Positions 19,677-28,286 of a stretch of 64,000 nt of DNA are shown here, piece after piece. Position 1 is the first letter of the stretch. Each line of letters opens with the position of its first letter. Position numbers and translations under genes: made by a program. Source of the DNA: JAHIKV01 sp965195225. GTDB lineage: Bacteria; Planctomycetota; Planctomycetia; Pirellulales; Thermoguttaceae. The stretch is taken from the NCBI GenBank assembly GCA_965195225.1, contig CBDAFL010000085.1, forward strand, positions 62,001 through 126,000. The letters run 5' to 3'. Under the pieces are notes generated by a model. It was not told the DNA's origin, ran no database searches, and worked only from the letters and a program-made list of their open reading frames with translations.

Positions 19677-20132
19677 GTGATCTTCCTTCTTACTGACTTG
19701 ACGGAATGGTCGCGGTGAATACCGACAAACCCCGATTGTATGCCAAGACCCCCGCCGGGGCCACCCGCGTTGATTTTTGAGATGGAAAGATAGGAGTTCG
19801 CGGACCCGCTAATTTGAGGGAAACGATGGTTTCGGGCGTTCCTGGAAACGAAGATGCGAATCAGCCGTTGGACATGCGACTCGCTTCCGAGCGCGATCGG
19901 CCGTCTTGGAGAGTTTCTTGACATATAACCTCATCTATGGTAATCATGCATGCTGAGGTAAAGGGCGTGTGGAGACGAAGTTGCTATCTTTGGCGATGGC
20001 AAATACATCCGCACGAGCGAGGGAAACGGAGGCCCGCGGCCTTTCATCTCCGTTTGCTGACAGAAAGGGCTTCTCATCGCCGCAGCACGTGTGGCCAAGG
20101 TCTATTGTGCATATACCACCGGAGAGAAAACG
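19677..20132. other. Divergent intergenic region with second copy of the 29-bp motif
   Basis: The motif lies at 19769-19797, 93-121 bases upstream of the SIS gene start. No other element or gene is recognised. An in-frame extension of the RCC1 gene into this region (from 20091) has no signal-peptide logic and is ignored. Confidence 0.5.
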
Positions 20133-21119
20133 ATGACCAAACACACACATCTGACAATCCGCGCCATACTTGCCATGGCGTTTGTCTTCTGCCCCGCCCT
20201 GGCCTCGGCCGATTACGTCGCGTCCTGGGGCAGAAACGATACCGGCCAATGCAATAGCCCCGCCGGCAGCGACTACATAGATATAGTGGGCCTGTACGAT
20301 AGGGGCTTGGCCCTGAAGTCCGACGGCTCGATAGTCAATTGGGGCAGACAGCCTTCAATCACCACGCACGTGGCCGAACCGGCAGGCACGTTCACCGAAA
20401 TCGACGGCTTCTACGACCACGTCGTCGCCATCCAGACAAACGGTTCGCTGGCTGATTGGGGATACGACTACTTCGGCCAGTGCTCAGGCACGCCGACCGG
20501 CAACAACTTCGTCGACGTCGCGGCAGGCGGCTATTTCAATCTGGCCCTGAAGTCCGACGGTTCCGTCGTTGGCTGGGGCGACAACAGCTACGGCCAATGC
20601 ACCATCCCCGGACACCTGCCGCCGAACGGCTTTGCCGCGGTCGCGGCGGGCGGAGAATGGGCCCTTGCCTTGATGCTGGACGGTTCGCTCGCAGCGTGGG
20701 GCTATGACGGCAAAGGCCAGGTCTCCAACCTGCCCGGCGGCACAAATTTCATGGCGATCTCGGCGGGCTGGGACCACGGCCTGGCGCTAAAGGCCGACGG
20801 CTCGGTCGTCGCCTGGGGAGAAAACGCCGACGGACAGGTCTCGCAAACGCCTGCCGGCACTGACTTCGCTGCAATCGTGGCCGGGTGTGATTACAACCTC
20901 ACACTAAAGACAGACGGTACGTTGGCCGCATGGGGCCTGAACGCCTATGGCCAGTGCAACGTCCCCGCCGGCAACACATACACAGCCGTCGAGGCTGGCT
21001 CCGACCAAGGCATGGCGTTGAATACCGTGCCCGAACCAACAACGCTGACGTTGCTGAGTCTGGCCTGCTTGGCCTTGCTCCGCCGTCGCCGGTACTTTAG
21101 TACCACAACGCCAGATTGA
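20133..21119 (+). CDS. RCC1-repeat protein with PEP-CTERM sorting signal
   Basis: The 328-residue protein has a signal peptide (MTKHTHLTIRAILAMAFVFC, then PALASA). About seven repeats of ~46 residues follow (e.g. FNLALKSDGSVVGWGDNSYG), the RCC1/BLIP-II beta-propeller type. The C-terminus VPEPTTLTLLSLACLALLRR plus basic residues is a classic PEP-CTERM signal, which directs cleavage and anchoring or export by an exosortase. GGAGAG upstream supports the ATG at 20133. It is likely a surface or matrix protein; its ligand is unknown. Confidence 0.88.
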   Translation: MTKHTHLTIRAILAMAFVFCPALASADYVASWGRNDTGQCNSPAGSDYIDIVGLYDRGLALKSDGSIVNWGRQPSITTHVAEPAGTFTEIDGFYDHVVAIQTNGSLADWGYDYFGQCSGTPTGNNFVDVAAGGYFNLALKSDGSVVGWGDNSYGQCTIPGHLPPNGFAAVAAGGEWALALMLDGSLAAWGYDGKGQVSNLPGGTNFMAISAGWDHGLALKADGSVVAWGENADGQVSQTPAGTDFAAIVAGCDYNLTLKTDGTLAAWGLNAYGQCNVPAGNTYTAVEAGSDQGMALNTVPEPTTLTLLSLACLALLRRRRYFSTTTPD

Positions 21120-21161
21120 TCGGCCCTTGCCGCGGGGCGAGTTGTGCCGTATCATCAGCCG

Positions 21162-23060
21162 ATGGCACTTGTTACGCTGCGCGATGTTAGTCTGAGCTTT
21201 CGTGTCCCGTTGGTGTTGGATGGGGTCAACCTCAAGGTTGAACCTGGGGAGCGGGTCTGTCTTCTGGGCCGCAACGGGACGGGAAAAACCACGCTCTTGC
21301 GGCTGATCCACGGGGAGATTGAGCCGGACCACGGAGAAATCGCGCGGCAGCAAGGGCTTGTCACGGCAATGCTCCCACAGGAGGTGCCCCGGAAATTCAG
21401 CGGCACCGTTTTCGACGAGATTACCCGGGGATTGGGGCCGCGGGTCGAGCTGCTGGCCGAGTACCACCACGTCTCCGGCCGTCTGGCCGTCGAGGGAGGC
21501 GACGCACTGCGGGAACGCCTGGACCGCATCCATCGCAAGTTGGAGATCGAAGGCGGCTGGCACATACACCAGGAAGTCGAGGCGACCATCTCGCGCATGG
21601 CGCTGCAAGGCGACGCCGACGTGGCCACCCTCTCCGCCGGCATGAAGCGTCGAGTGCTGCTGGCCAAGGCACTGGTCGGCGCGCCCTCGATCCTGCTTCT
21701 GGACGAGCCGACAAACCACCTCGACATCGACGCCATACGCTGGCTCGAAGAATTCCTCCTGCGGTCCAGCGCGGCACTCTTGTTTGTCACGCACGACCGG
21801 GCTTTACTACGCCGGCTTGCTACCCGTATCTTCGAGCTAGACCGCGGCCGACTGACGAGTTGGTCCTGCGACTACGATACTTATGTGAAACGCAAAGACG
21901 CGGCCCTAGAGGCCGAGACCCGGCAGAGGGCCGAATTCGACAAGAAGCTGGCCAGGGAAGAGGTTTGGATCCGCACGGGAATCAAGGCCCGGCGCACACG
22001 GAATGAAGGTCGCGTAAGGGCTTTGCAAAAGCTACGCGAAACCCGTCGCGCCCGCCGCGAGCAACCGGGCGAGGTACGCATGGAGATTCAGGAGGCGGAG
22101 CGGTCGGGCCGGCTGGTCATCGAGGCGAAGCACGTCGGTTTCGGCTATACGGAGACGCCGGTCGTCCGCGACCTCTCCACGATGATTATGCGGGGCGATC
22201 GGGTCGGGCTGATCGGTCCGAACGGCTCCGGCAAAACGACCCTCCTGCGTCTTCTACTCGGCGAGTTGCAGCCCCGGGCCGGGACGATACGCCTCGGGAC
22301 GAATCTCGAAGTGGCTTACTTCGACCAGCTCCACGCCCAGTTGGACGACACGAAATCGGTGCGGAACAACGTCTGTGACGGATCGGATTGGGTCGAAATC
22401 TGCGGCCGCAAACGGCATATTATCGGCTACCTCGATGATTTTCTCTTCGCGCGCGAGCAGGCGGACGGTCCGGTGGCGCGGCTTTCGGGCGGAGAGCGGA
22501 ATCGATTGGTGCTGGCCCGGCTTTTCACCAAACCGTCGAACGTGCTGGTGATGGACGAGCCGACCAATGACTTGGATATTGAAACGCTCGAATTGCTGGA
22601 AGACATGCTGCTGGAGTATCCCGGCACGTTGTTGTTGGTCAGTCACGATCGGGAGTTTCTCAACAACGTGGTGACCAGCACTCTGGCTTTGGAGGGCGAA
22701 GGCCGGGTCAAGGAATACGCGGGCGGCTACGACGACTGGCTCCGGCAGCGTCAGCCCGACTTGCCGACCGCGGCTGAGCCTGCCCTCGTGAAGCCCACCT
22801 CGACACGACCTTCCAAGCAGCGTCGTCGTCGGCCGACGTACAAGGAGCAGCGCGAGTTGGAAGCCCTGCCGGAACGGATCGCGGCGATTGAAGCTGAGTT
22901 GAGCCAGTGTCACGAGACGATGGCCGATCCGGCGTTCTATCGTCAGGAGCCGGCCGAACTCGTGAAAGCCAAGACCCAACTGCAATCACTTGAAAAAGAC
23001 GTTGCCAAGGCGTACAAGCGATGGGAAGAGCTGGAGACGCTGCGCGAGCAAGGTGATTGA
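21162..23060 (+). CDS. uup: ABC-F family ATPase (Uup-like)
   Basis: ABC-F proteins act on ribosomes or DNA rather than as transporters. There are two ABC domains: GRNGTGKTTLL with signature LSAGMKRRVLLAKAL and LLDEPTNHLDIDA, then GPNGSGKTTLL with LSGGERNRLVLARL and MDEPTNDLDIE. The linker is basic. The C-terminal 75 residues form a coiled coil (EQRELEALPERIAAIEAELS...), as in Uup. The ATG at 21162 begins the protein with the usual strand MALVTLRDVSLSF; a GTG at 21144 is an alternative. The first signature is LSAG rather than LSGG. Confidence 0.92.
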   Translation: MALVTLRDVSLSFRVPLVLDGVNLKVEPGERVCLLGRNGTGKTTLLRLIHGEIEPDHGEIARQQGLVTAMLPQEVPRKFSGTVFDEITRGLGPRVELLAEYHHVSGRLAVEGGDALRERLDRIHRKLEIEGGWHIHQEVEATISRMALQGDADVATLSAGMKRRVLLAKALVGAPSILLLDEPTNHLDIDAIRWLEEFLLRSSAALLFVTHDRALLRRLATRIFELDRGRLTSWSCDYDTYVKRKDAALEAETRQRAEFDKKLAREEVWIRTGIKARRTRNEGRVRALQKLRETRRARREQPGEVRMEIQEAERSGRLVIEAKHVGFGYTETPVVRDLSTMIMRGDRVGLIGPNGSGKTTLLRLLLGELQPRAGTIRLGTNLEVAYFDQLHAQLDDTKSVRNNVCDGSDWVEICGRKRHIIGYLDDFLFAREQADGPVARLSGGERNRLVLARLFTKPSNVLVMDEPTNDLDIETLELLEDMLLEYPGTLLLVSHDREFLNNVVTSTLALEGEGRVKEYAGGYDDWLRQRQPDLPTAAEPALVKPTSTRPSKQRRRRPTYKEQRELEALPERIAAIEAELSQCHETMADPAFYRQEPAELVKAKTQLQSLEKDVAKAYKRWEELETLREQGD

Positions 23061-23063
23061 TCC

Positions 23064-23198
23064 GGGTGCATTCCGCACTTTGCAGGGCCGTTCACGGCCC
23101 TTGTCTGCCGTAGGCGGAAATACCCGTAAACGGGCATGAGAATATTCCATCACTTGTCAAATCGACGGGGCATACATTGCAAAGTGCGGAATGCACCC
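23064..23198. mobile_element. 135-bp element with 21-bp perfect terminal inverted repeats
   Basis: GGGTGCATTCCGCACTTTGC(A) at 23064-23084 is the exact reverse complement of 23178-23198. Inside is a smaller hairpin (GGGCCGTTCACGGCCC). It starts 3 bases after the uup stop. No target duplication is seen at its flanks. It is MITE-like or an extended palindromic repeat, and could also terminate uup transcription. Confidence 0.7.
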
Positions 23199-23560
23199 CT
23201 TCGCCCGGCGGCGGGTCGGCCAGATTATTCCCAACCCCTTGGCACTATTTTCTCATGAAAAATCGCGTTCCGTGACAGCCTGGGCTGCTTGTTGCCCTGT
23301 GATGGAAGGGGTAAGATGTTCGGCGCGGGTGTCAGCCGTGGACACAAAGGTAAAGAGTCAAGGGGGCGGGAGCAATCCTGTTCGGCACGACGATTGCTTG
23401 CATTCAACAGTATCCGAGGGCGGAACCTGGGAAAGGCGTTTCCAGCAATGCCAGTGAACTGTTTCCACCAAGAAGGCGAGACTGGGTAATGTGGAAAAGA
23501 TGAGCCGCCACTACTTGCGATTAGCGGTCGAATACCCGTTGGCTGGAAGGAACTAAACTA
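23199..23560. other. Unassigned intergenic stretch
   Basis: About 360 bp with no convincing gene. The sequence is purine-rich in its second half (GAACCTGGGAAAGGCGTTTCC, GACTGGGTAATGTGGAAAAG) and could be a scar of a mobile element or part of a structured RNA, but I recognise no family. Confidence 0.4.
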
Positions 23561-23725
23561 CTACCGGCTATAAGCCGGTAGGTTTTGAGGGTGTTTCGTG
23601 AGCTTCGGACTGAAGTCCTCAGCCCACGATTTAGAAACATGAAAATCTTCGCCACCATCGCTGGGTTCGTTTTCTTCCTGCTGGCGAATGTACTCCGCAA
23701 TCACTTCATCCGTCACATTGCCGCT
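23561..23725 (-). pseudogene. C-terminal fragment of IS200-like transposase (TnpA, Y1 type)
   Basis: On the minus strand 54 codons read SGNVTDEVIAEYIRQQEENE, then a tail ending in a stop within the hairpin. SGNVTDEVI...YI..Q is the typical C-terminal motif of IS200-family Y1 transposases. A stop lies three codons upstream and the catalytic HUH and Tyr regions are absent, so it cannot be functional. Confidence 0.6.
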
Positions 23726-23789
23726 GGACGGTTAGCATAACATGCAAACGAGGAACCTAAAGGTTTCGCCTGAAGGCGAGGGATTTAGA
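23561..23789 (-). mobile_element. IS200/IS605-type remnant (ends plus deleted transposase)
   Basis: Read on the minus strand, the segment begins near a small hairpin (TCGCC-TGAA-GGCGA, 23766-23779). It then carries the 3' end of a TnpA-like reading frame and finishes at a larger hairpin (CTACCGGCT-ATA-AGCCGGTAG, 23561-23581). This matches the layout of IS200/IS605 elements, which have subterminal hairpins and no inverted repeats, but most of the transposase is missing. It lies 20 bp upstream of the next gene. Confidence 0.55.
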
Positions 23790-23809
23790 CCCATCGCAAG
23801 GACATTAAT

Positions 23810-26152
23810 ATGGCAAAAGAAATAATCGCAGAAACATATCTGGAACCCCTGCTTACAGATCCTTCAAAGATCCTCAAAGAAGCTGTGCGCCGCCGCAAGC
23901 TCTTTAACGAAAAGTCTGTCGCCGGCGATGCTATTCAAGAGCATGTGGCACAGGGCTGGCAGTTCTATCGCAAATTAAAGCGAGTTACGAAAGTCAGGAA
24001 GGAGATAGAAATTGACGAGCGCCTGGAGAACCGATTCTGGATGCTCCTCTGCAAACTGGGCTACCCCGAAGTCAGTGATGGCCGCAATTTCACGATCCTA
24101 ATCAAACGAAAAGGTGCCGAGCCACTACGAAAGCAAGTTGATGTCTTCGGGAAAGATGATGAAACGGTAATAGTTGCGGAGTGCAAAGCATCTCAGAAGC
24201 TGACGAAACGAAGCCTTCAGAAGGACATCGAGGAGTTCGCTAACCTAAAGCGCCCAATTGCAAATGCAATCCGAAAACACTATGGTGCAGAACTGAAACT
24301 GAAAATCATTTGGCTCTTCGTTACAGAGAACATCATCTGGTCCTCGCCCGACAAGCAGAGAGCCTTGGGGGAGAACATACGGGTTATTACAGAGAGAGAG
24401 TTGAGGTACTACGCGCAGATCGCCGAGCACCTCGGCAAAGCCGCTCGTTACCAGTTCTTGGCAGAGTTTTTGAAAGACCAGAAAATTCCAGAGCTTTCCA
24501 ACATGATGGTTGCGGCAATCAAGGGGCGGCTCGGCGGGAGGCACTTTTTCTGCTTTGTGACAACGCCTCGGCATCTCCTCAAGATTTCATTTGTTAACCA
24601 TCGGTCGTTGAATGACCCCGAAGGAGTGCCTACATACCAACGACTCGTCAGTCGTTCGCGGATGCGTGACATAGGCAAATTCATACGGGCAGAAGGATAC
24701 TTCCCAAATAATCTGATCGTCAATTTCACTCATAAAGTTCGCTTTGAGAAGATAGCGGGACACGAAAACACGAGTGTTGTGTTTGGGAATCTGTACCTAC
24801 CGGACAGATATCGGTCTGCGTGGATAATCGACGGGCAGCACCGCCTCTACGGGTTCTCACGCATTGAGGATAAGTACCTTGATCAGAATATTGTTGTGGT
24901 GGCATTTGAAACTCTGCCAAAGGCCGAAGAAGCCAATTTGTTTGTCACGATCAATCATGAACAAAAGTCTGTTCCCAAACATCTTCTCGATGATCTTGAG
25001 GGAGAACTCAAGTGGGGCTCTTCTGTACCCAGCGAGCGCATCGGGGCGATTGCTGCACGTTTAATTAATTGTCTGAACACCGATGTTGGCGAACCCTTTT
25101 ACAATCGGATTACCCAGCAGGGCATACCATCAACGAGCAAGACATGCCTCACAATACCCGCGATCAAAGAAGCACTGCGAAAATCCGGACTGCTTGGCCG
25201 CACGCTTCATAACAACACGACGTATGACTTAGGCGCTCTCTGTGGACGAAATGACAGTGAGACACTTGATCGCGCCAGGTCAGCGCTGAATCAGTACTTC
25301 GGTCAGTTGCGAAATGCAAACTTAACGGAATGGGAAAATGGCCGGGACGGCATCCTCTGCACGAATGTTGCGGCTCAGGCATACATCATGTTGCTGGGCG
25401 CTCTAGTGAAGTACTGGGAGGCAAACACCGCTGCAGATGCTCGCGAGATGACTGTGGAAGATACGATGCTGGAGACTGAGGAGTATCTGAAGCCGGTACT
25501 CGACTTCCTCGAAAGCAGCAATGCAGCGCAGCTGAAAACAGCGTTTCAGGTGCCATTTGGTTCTGGAGGGCCGCCCGAGTACTACTACCGGTTATGCAAA
25601 ATGATAAAGGACAAGTACTCCGACTTCCGACCAGAAGGAATGGAGGAGTGGGAGGAAGAACAATCAGAAGAACGAGTACAGGACGCCGACACAAAGCTCA
25701 AGGCCATCGTATCGGAAATCCGAAACTACATTTTTAATGTGTTTCGAGAGACCTACGGAGAGAAGAAGGATGCCTATTGGGATAAGGGGGTTTCCGACAA
25801 AACGATGAAAGCGGAGGCCTACAAACGTTCTCTTGACTATGAAGTTGATGAACGTTTGCCGCTAGAGACGTATCTCGAAGTTGTTGAAATGAAGAAGATC
25901 GTCGAGAATAAGCAAAATTGGCTACGGTTCAAGAAAGTATTCAACATCCCCGAGCCTGGAGAAAAGGGGATGTCGAAGAACCTGAAGTGGATGGATCGAA
26001 TCAACGAACTGCGCCGAATACCTGCACATCCGGCCAGAGAGCGACGCTACAAACTTGAGGATTTTCAGTACATCGACTTCGTCAATAATGAGTTGATAAC
26101 CCGACTGAAGGAAGCGCGGGAACATCCCGAGCGCGAGGATGGCAATGACTGA
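23810..26152 (+). CDS. PD-(D/E)XK-like + DGQHR (DndB-like) + possible C-terminal HEPN protein
   Basis: The 780-residue protein has three parts. Residues ~60-200 resemble a restriction-endonuclease-like fold with E73 in ENRFWMLL, D111 in QVDVFG and E124-x-K126 in VIVAECKAS, a complete PD-(D/E)XK set. Residues ~240-420 contain WIIDGQHRLYGFSRI (DGQHR at 341-345), the motif of DndB-type proteins, which elsewhere regulate or accompany DNA phosphorothioation or 7-deazaguanine modification. The C-terminal part is acidic, then helical; it ends with a segment holding R735-x4-H740 (ELRRIPAHP), as in HEPN RNases. AAGGA at 23797 sets the start. The gene is clearly AT-richer than the surroundings and overlaps the next gene, a DNA adenine methyltransferase, by 8 bases. 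No dnd or dpd partner genes are present. A defence or modification role is inferred. Confidence 0.8.
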   Translation: MAKEIIAETYLEPLLTDPSKILKEAVRRRKLFNEKSVAGDAIQEHVAQGWQFYRKLKRVTKVRKEIEIDERLENRFWMLLCKLGYPEVSDGRNFTILIKRKGAEPLRKQVDVFGKDDETVIVAECKASQKLTKRSLQKDIEEFANLKRPIANAIRKHYGAELKLKIIWLFVTENIIWSSPDKQRALGENIRVITERELRYYAQIAEHLGKAARYQFLAEFLKDQKIPELSNMMVAAIKGRLGGRHFFCFVTTPRHLLKISFVNHRSLNDPEGVPTYQRLVSRSRMRDIGKFIRAEGYFPNNLIVNFTHKVRFEKIAGHENTSVVFGNLYLPDRYRSAWIIDGQHRLYGFSRIEDKYLDQNIVVVAFETLPKAEEANLFVTINHEQKSVPKHLLDDLEGELKWGSSVPSERIGAIAARLINCLNTDVGEPFYNRITQQGIPSTSKTCLTIPAIKEALRKSGLLGRTLHNNTTYDLGALCGRNDSETLDRARSALNQYFGQLRNANLTEWENGRDGILCTNVAAQAYIMLLGALVKYWEANTAADAREMTVEDTMLETEEYLKPVLDFLESSNAAQLKTAFQVPFGSGGPPEYYYRLCKMIKDKYSDFRPEGMEEWEEEQSEERVQDADTKLKAIVSEIRNYIFNVFRETYGEKKDAYWDKGVSDKTMKAEAYKRSLDYEVDERLPLETYLEVVEMKKIVENKQNWLRFKKVFNIPEPGEKGMSKNLKWMDRINELRRIPAHPARERRYKLEDFQYIDFVNNELITRLKEAREHPEREDGND

Positions 26153-27014
26153 GCCATTCCTTAAGTGGCCCGGAGGCAAGAGGTGGCTCGTTCAACGATA
26201 CGCTACGCTCTTTCCGACAACATATCGCCGCTATTTCGAGCCGTTCCTCGGCGGTGGAGCGGTATTTTTTTACCTCTCGCCCCCTCGTACCGTACTATCG
26301 GATTCCAATCCTGATCTGATTAACGCCTATAAATGTATCCGCGATTATCCAGATATCATCGACAGACGCCTCCGCAGCCTGCATGCGCATCACGATAGCA
26401 GGCTCTACTATCGAATGCGTGCAATGAAGCCGAGAAGCGATATCGGAAGAGCGAGTCGCTTCATCTATCTGAATCGCACGTGCTTTAACGGAATATACAG
26501 GGTGAATCGACAAGGCGAGTTCAATGTGCCTATGGGTTCGAAGGATCTTGTCAAGTATCCTGATGGTTATTTGTCATTGATCTCAGAGCGCCTCGGGAGC
26601 GCTTCGATCAAGGTGGGCGACTTTGAAGATACAATAGACTCTTCAGGCAAAGGTGACTTTGTGTTTGTTGACCCGCCATATACGGTAATGCACAACAACA
26701 ACAATTTCATTAAGTACAATTCCAAATTGTTCTCTTGGACTGATCAGATTCGATTAGCATCAGCATTGAGGCGTGCCGTTTCTCGGGGTGCCAAAATCAT
26801 GCTTTCGAACGCGGATCACATTAGCGTTAGAACCCTTTACTGCAAATTTGGCTACCATCACAAGGTTGATCGTTCGAGCGTTCTCGCGGCTGAGTCGGCC
26901 AGACGCTTGAGGACATCTGAACTCTTGATAACGACATACAAGACACCTAGGGAGAAAGTGACAAAAGTCGAAACGGAGACGAAAAGTCGGAAGTCGAAAC
27001 GAGAACGCAGCTAG
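26145..27014 (+). CDS. D12-class DNA adenine (N6) methyltransferase, Dam-like
   Basis: The 289-residue protein has the D12-class motifs FLKWPGGKRWL (residues 5-15), FEPFLGGGAVFF (31-42, SAM binding) and DPPY (176-179, catalytic). It would methylate adenine N6 in a short DNA target. The last ~25 residues are Lys/Arg-rich. Two in-frame ATGs exist at 26139 and 26145; GAGG at 26134 fits the second, giving an 8-base overlap with the upstream DGQHR gene and probable translational coupling. Base composition is AT-rich like that gene, so the two were probably acquired together. Its recognition site cannot be read from the sequence. Confidence 0.92.
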   Translation: MTEPFLKWPGGKRWLVQRYATLFPTTYRRYFEPFLGGGAVFFYLSPPRTVLSDSNPDLINAYKCIRDYPDIIDRRLRSLHAHHDSRLYYRMRAMKPRSDIGRASRFIYLNRTCFNGIYRVNRQGEFNVPMGSKDLVKYPDGYLSLISERLGSASIKVGDFEDTIDSSGKGDFVFVDPPYTVMHNNNNFIKYNSKLFSWTDQIRLASALRRAVSRGAKIMLSNADHISVRTLYCKFGYHHKVDRSSVLAAESARRLRTSELLITTYKTPREKVTKVETETKSRKSKRERS

Positions 27015-27635
27015 TTGTCGCATCCTCACTTGCCAATACTAGGCTTTGTCGGAAAACCTCGACGGTCATCCCGAGCGAGGCGGAGTATCTCGCCGATTCG
27101 GACGGGGGGCACTGACGAAAGGGGCTGAGGTTGGGCGCCACTGGCTTTGCCAGTGCTTTGGGCTTGTTTGACGTTCCCACGTGTTTTGGTGGAAGTGGGG
27201 GGATGGCGCAGTGAGAGGCAGTAGGCTGGAGGCTGTAGGACTGGAGACAGTGCCGCGATGGGATAGCCCGAAGGGCTTGTGGTAGGACAGCCCGGGGTTG
27301 CCGCTTGAGCGGCTACCCCGGGTGAACGGGTTTGCCGTAACATCTTACTCCGAAGGGGTTGCGGAATGGCGTCGTCGCTCCGCAACCCTTTCAGGGTTGA
27401 ACAAATCATTGCCCCCGCACCCCAGGGTAGCCGCTCAAGCGTCAACCCTGGGCTATCATATCGAAGCCCTTCGGGCTAAAGCTGGAGGCTGGAGGGACGT
27501 GCAACGGGTTGCCCTCGCTTGCTACCAGTTGACTGTAGCCAATCCACCCGATAGAATGACGGGTTCGCAGTGGAGCAGCCTGAACATGGTGTTTCGGGTA
27601 ACGCTGCAGGACACTCTTTTTGAGGAATTGGACAA
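27015..27635. repeat. Repeat-filled intergenic region
   Basis: No gene seen in 620 bp. The region holds a copy of the GGGGCTGAGGT repeat (near 27121), palindromes around GCCGCTTGAGCGGC (27299-27316), and a unit at 27419-27480 (CCAGGGTAGCCGCTCAAGCG ... GAAGCCCTTCGGGCTAAA) that recurs at 27951-28011. They look like REP-type elements gathered beside the acquired island. Confidence 0.65.
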
Positions 27636-27833
27636 ATGGCAGAAGGCACGATAAAGCGACTCACGGACAAGGGCTTTGGATTTATCGACACCGGGAGCGA
27701 AACGGACATGTTTTTTCACTCGTCAAACCTCGAAGGAGTGAGCTACGAAGAACTCCAAGAAGGACAACGAGTGTCATACACCGAAGGACGTGGACCGAAA
27801 GGGCCAAGAGCCGAAAACGTCAAGCCGGTCTGA
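27636..27833 (+). CDS. Cold-shock domain protein (CspA-like)
   Basis: The 65-residue protein is a single cold-shock domain: GTIKRLTDKGFGFIDTGSE gives RNP1 and MFFHSSNL gives RNP2. It binds single-stranded RNA or DNA and probably acts as an RNA chaperone. The key aromatic residues of RNP1 (FGFI) and RNP2 (FFH) are kept. GAGGAA lies upstream of the ATG. It stands alone between repeat-rich spacers. Confidence 0.92.
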   Translation: MAEGTIKRLTDKGFGFIDTGSETDMFFHSSNLEGVSYEELQEGQRVSYTEGRGPKGPRAENVKPV

Positions 27834-28286
27834 CGGAGCTGAGAGGAATAGTCGTTTTCAATAAAGATGAACGATACGTTTGGGATTGAATCGGACGCGG
27901 CTCAATTCGCAACCCCTGCGGGGCTAAGATATGGTGGGTGCCGAATTCTTACCCAGGGTAGCCGCTTGAGCGGCTACCCTGGGCTATCATATCGAAGCCC
28001 TTCGGGCTAAACGTGACAAACGGCACCCCGAAACTTCAATGAGGGCTTCCCCTTCTTTCACACCGACGGGTGGCACTGACAAAAGTGGCTGTGATTAGGT
28101 GCCACTGTCTTTGCCAGTGCTTCGGGCTAGTGCTGAACACTCCGTGCCCAATTTCCCCCGTGTGGCGAGATATGCGGGCTAGACTCGGGGTTGTCGCGGG
28201 GATTCACTCTATCAGTAGCCAACGTCATGGACTAGAATTGAAGCTGTGAGCGAAGCACCGGGACATTTCCCACAAGAACCATACGT
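27834..28286. repeat. Intergenic repeats upstream of lepA
   Basis: This spacer carries the second copy (27951-28011) of the palindromic unit at 27419-27480, with GGGCTATCATATCGAAGCCC shared exactly. It also carries a diverged copy of the AAAGTGGCTG...GTGCCACTG repeat (28072-28108). Nothing else is recognised. Confidence 0.65.

Noticed and set aside
23064..23789. An intact insertion sequence
   Set aside because: The 135-bp element codes for nothing and the TnpA fragment lacks its catalytic region, so neither can move alone.
23810..27014. A standard Dnd phosphorothioation or Dpd cluster
   Set aside because: Only the DGQHR motif is shared; no dndA/C/D/E, dndFGH or dpd genes occur nearby, and the neighbour is a D12 methylase.
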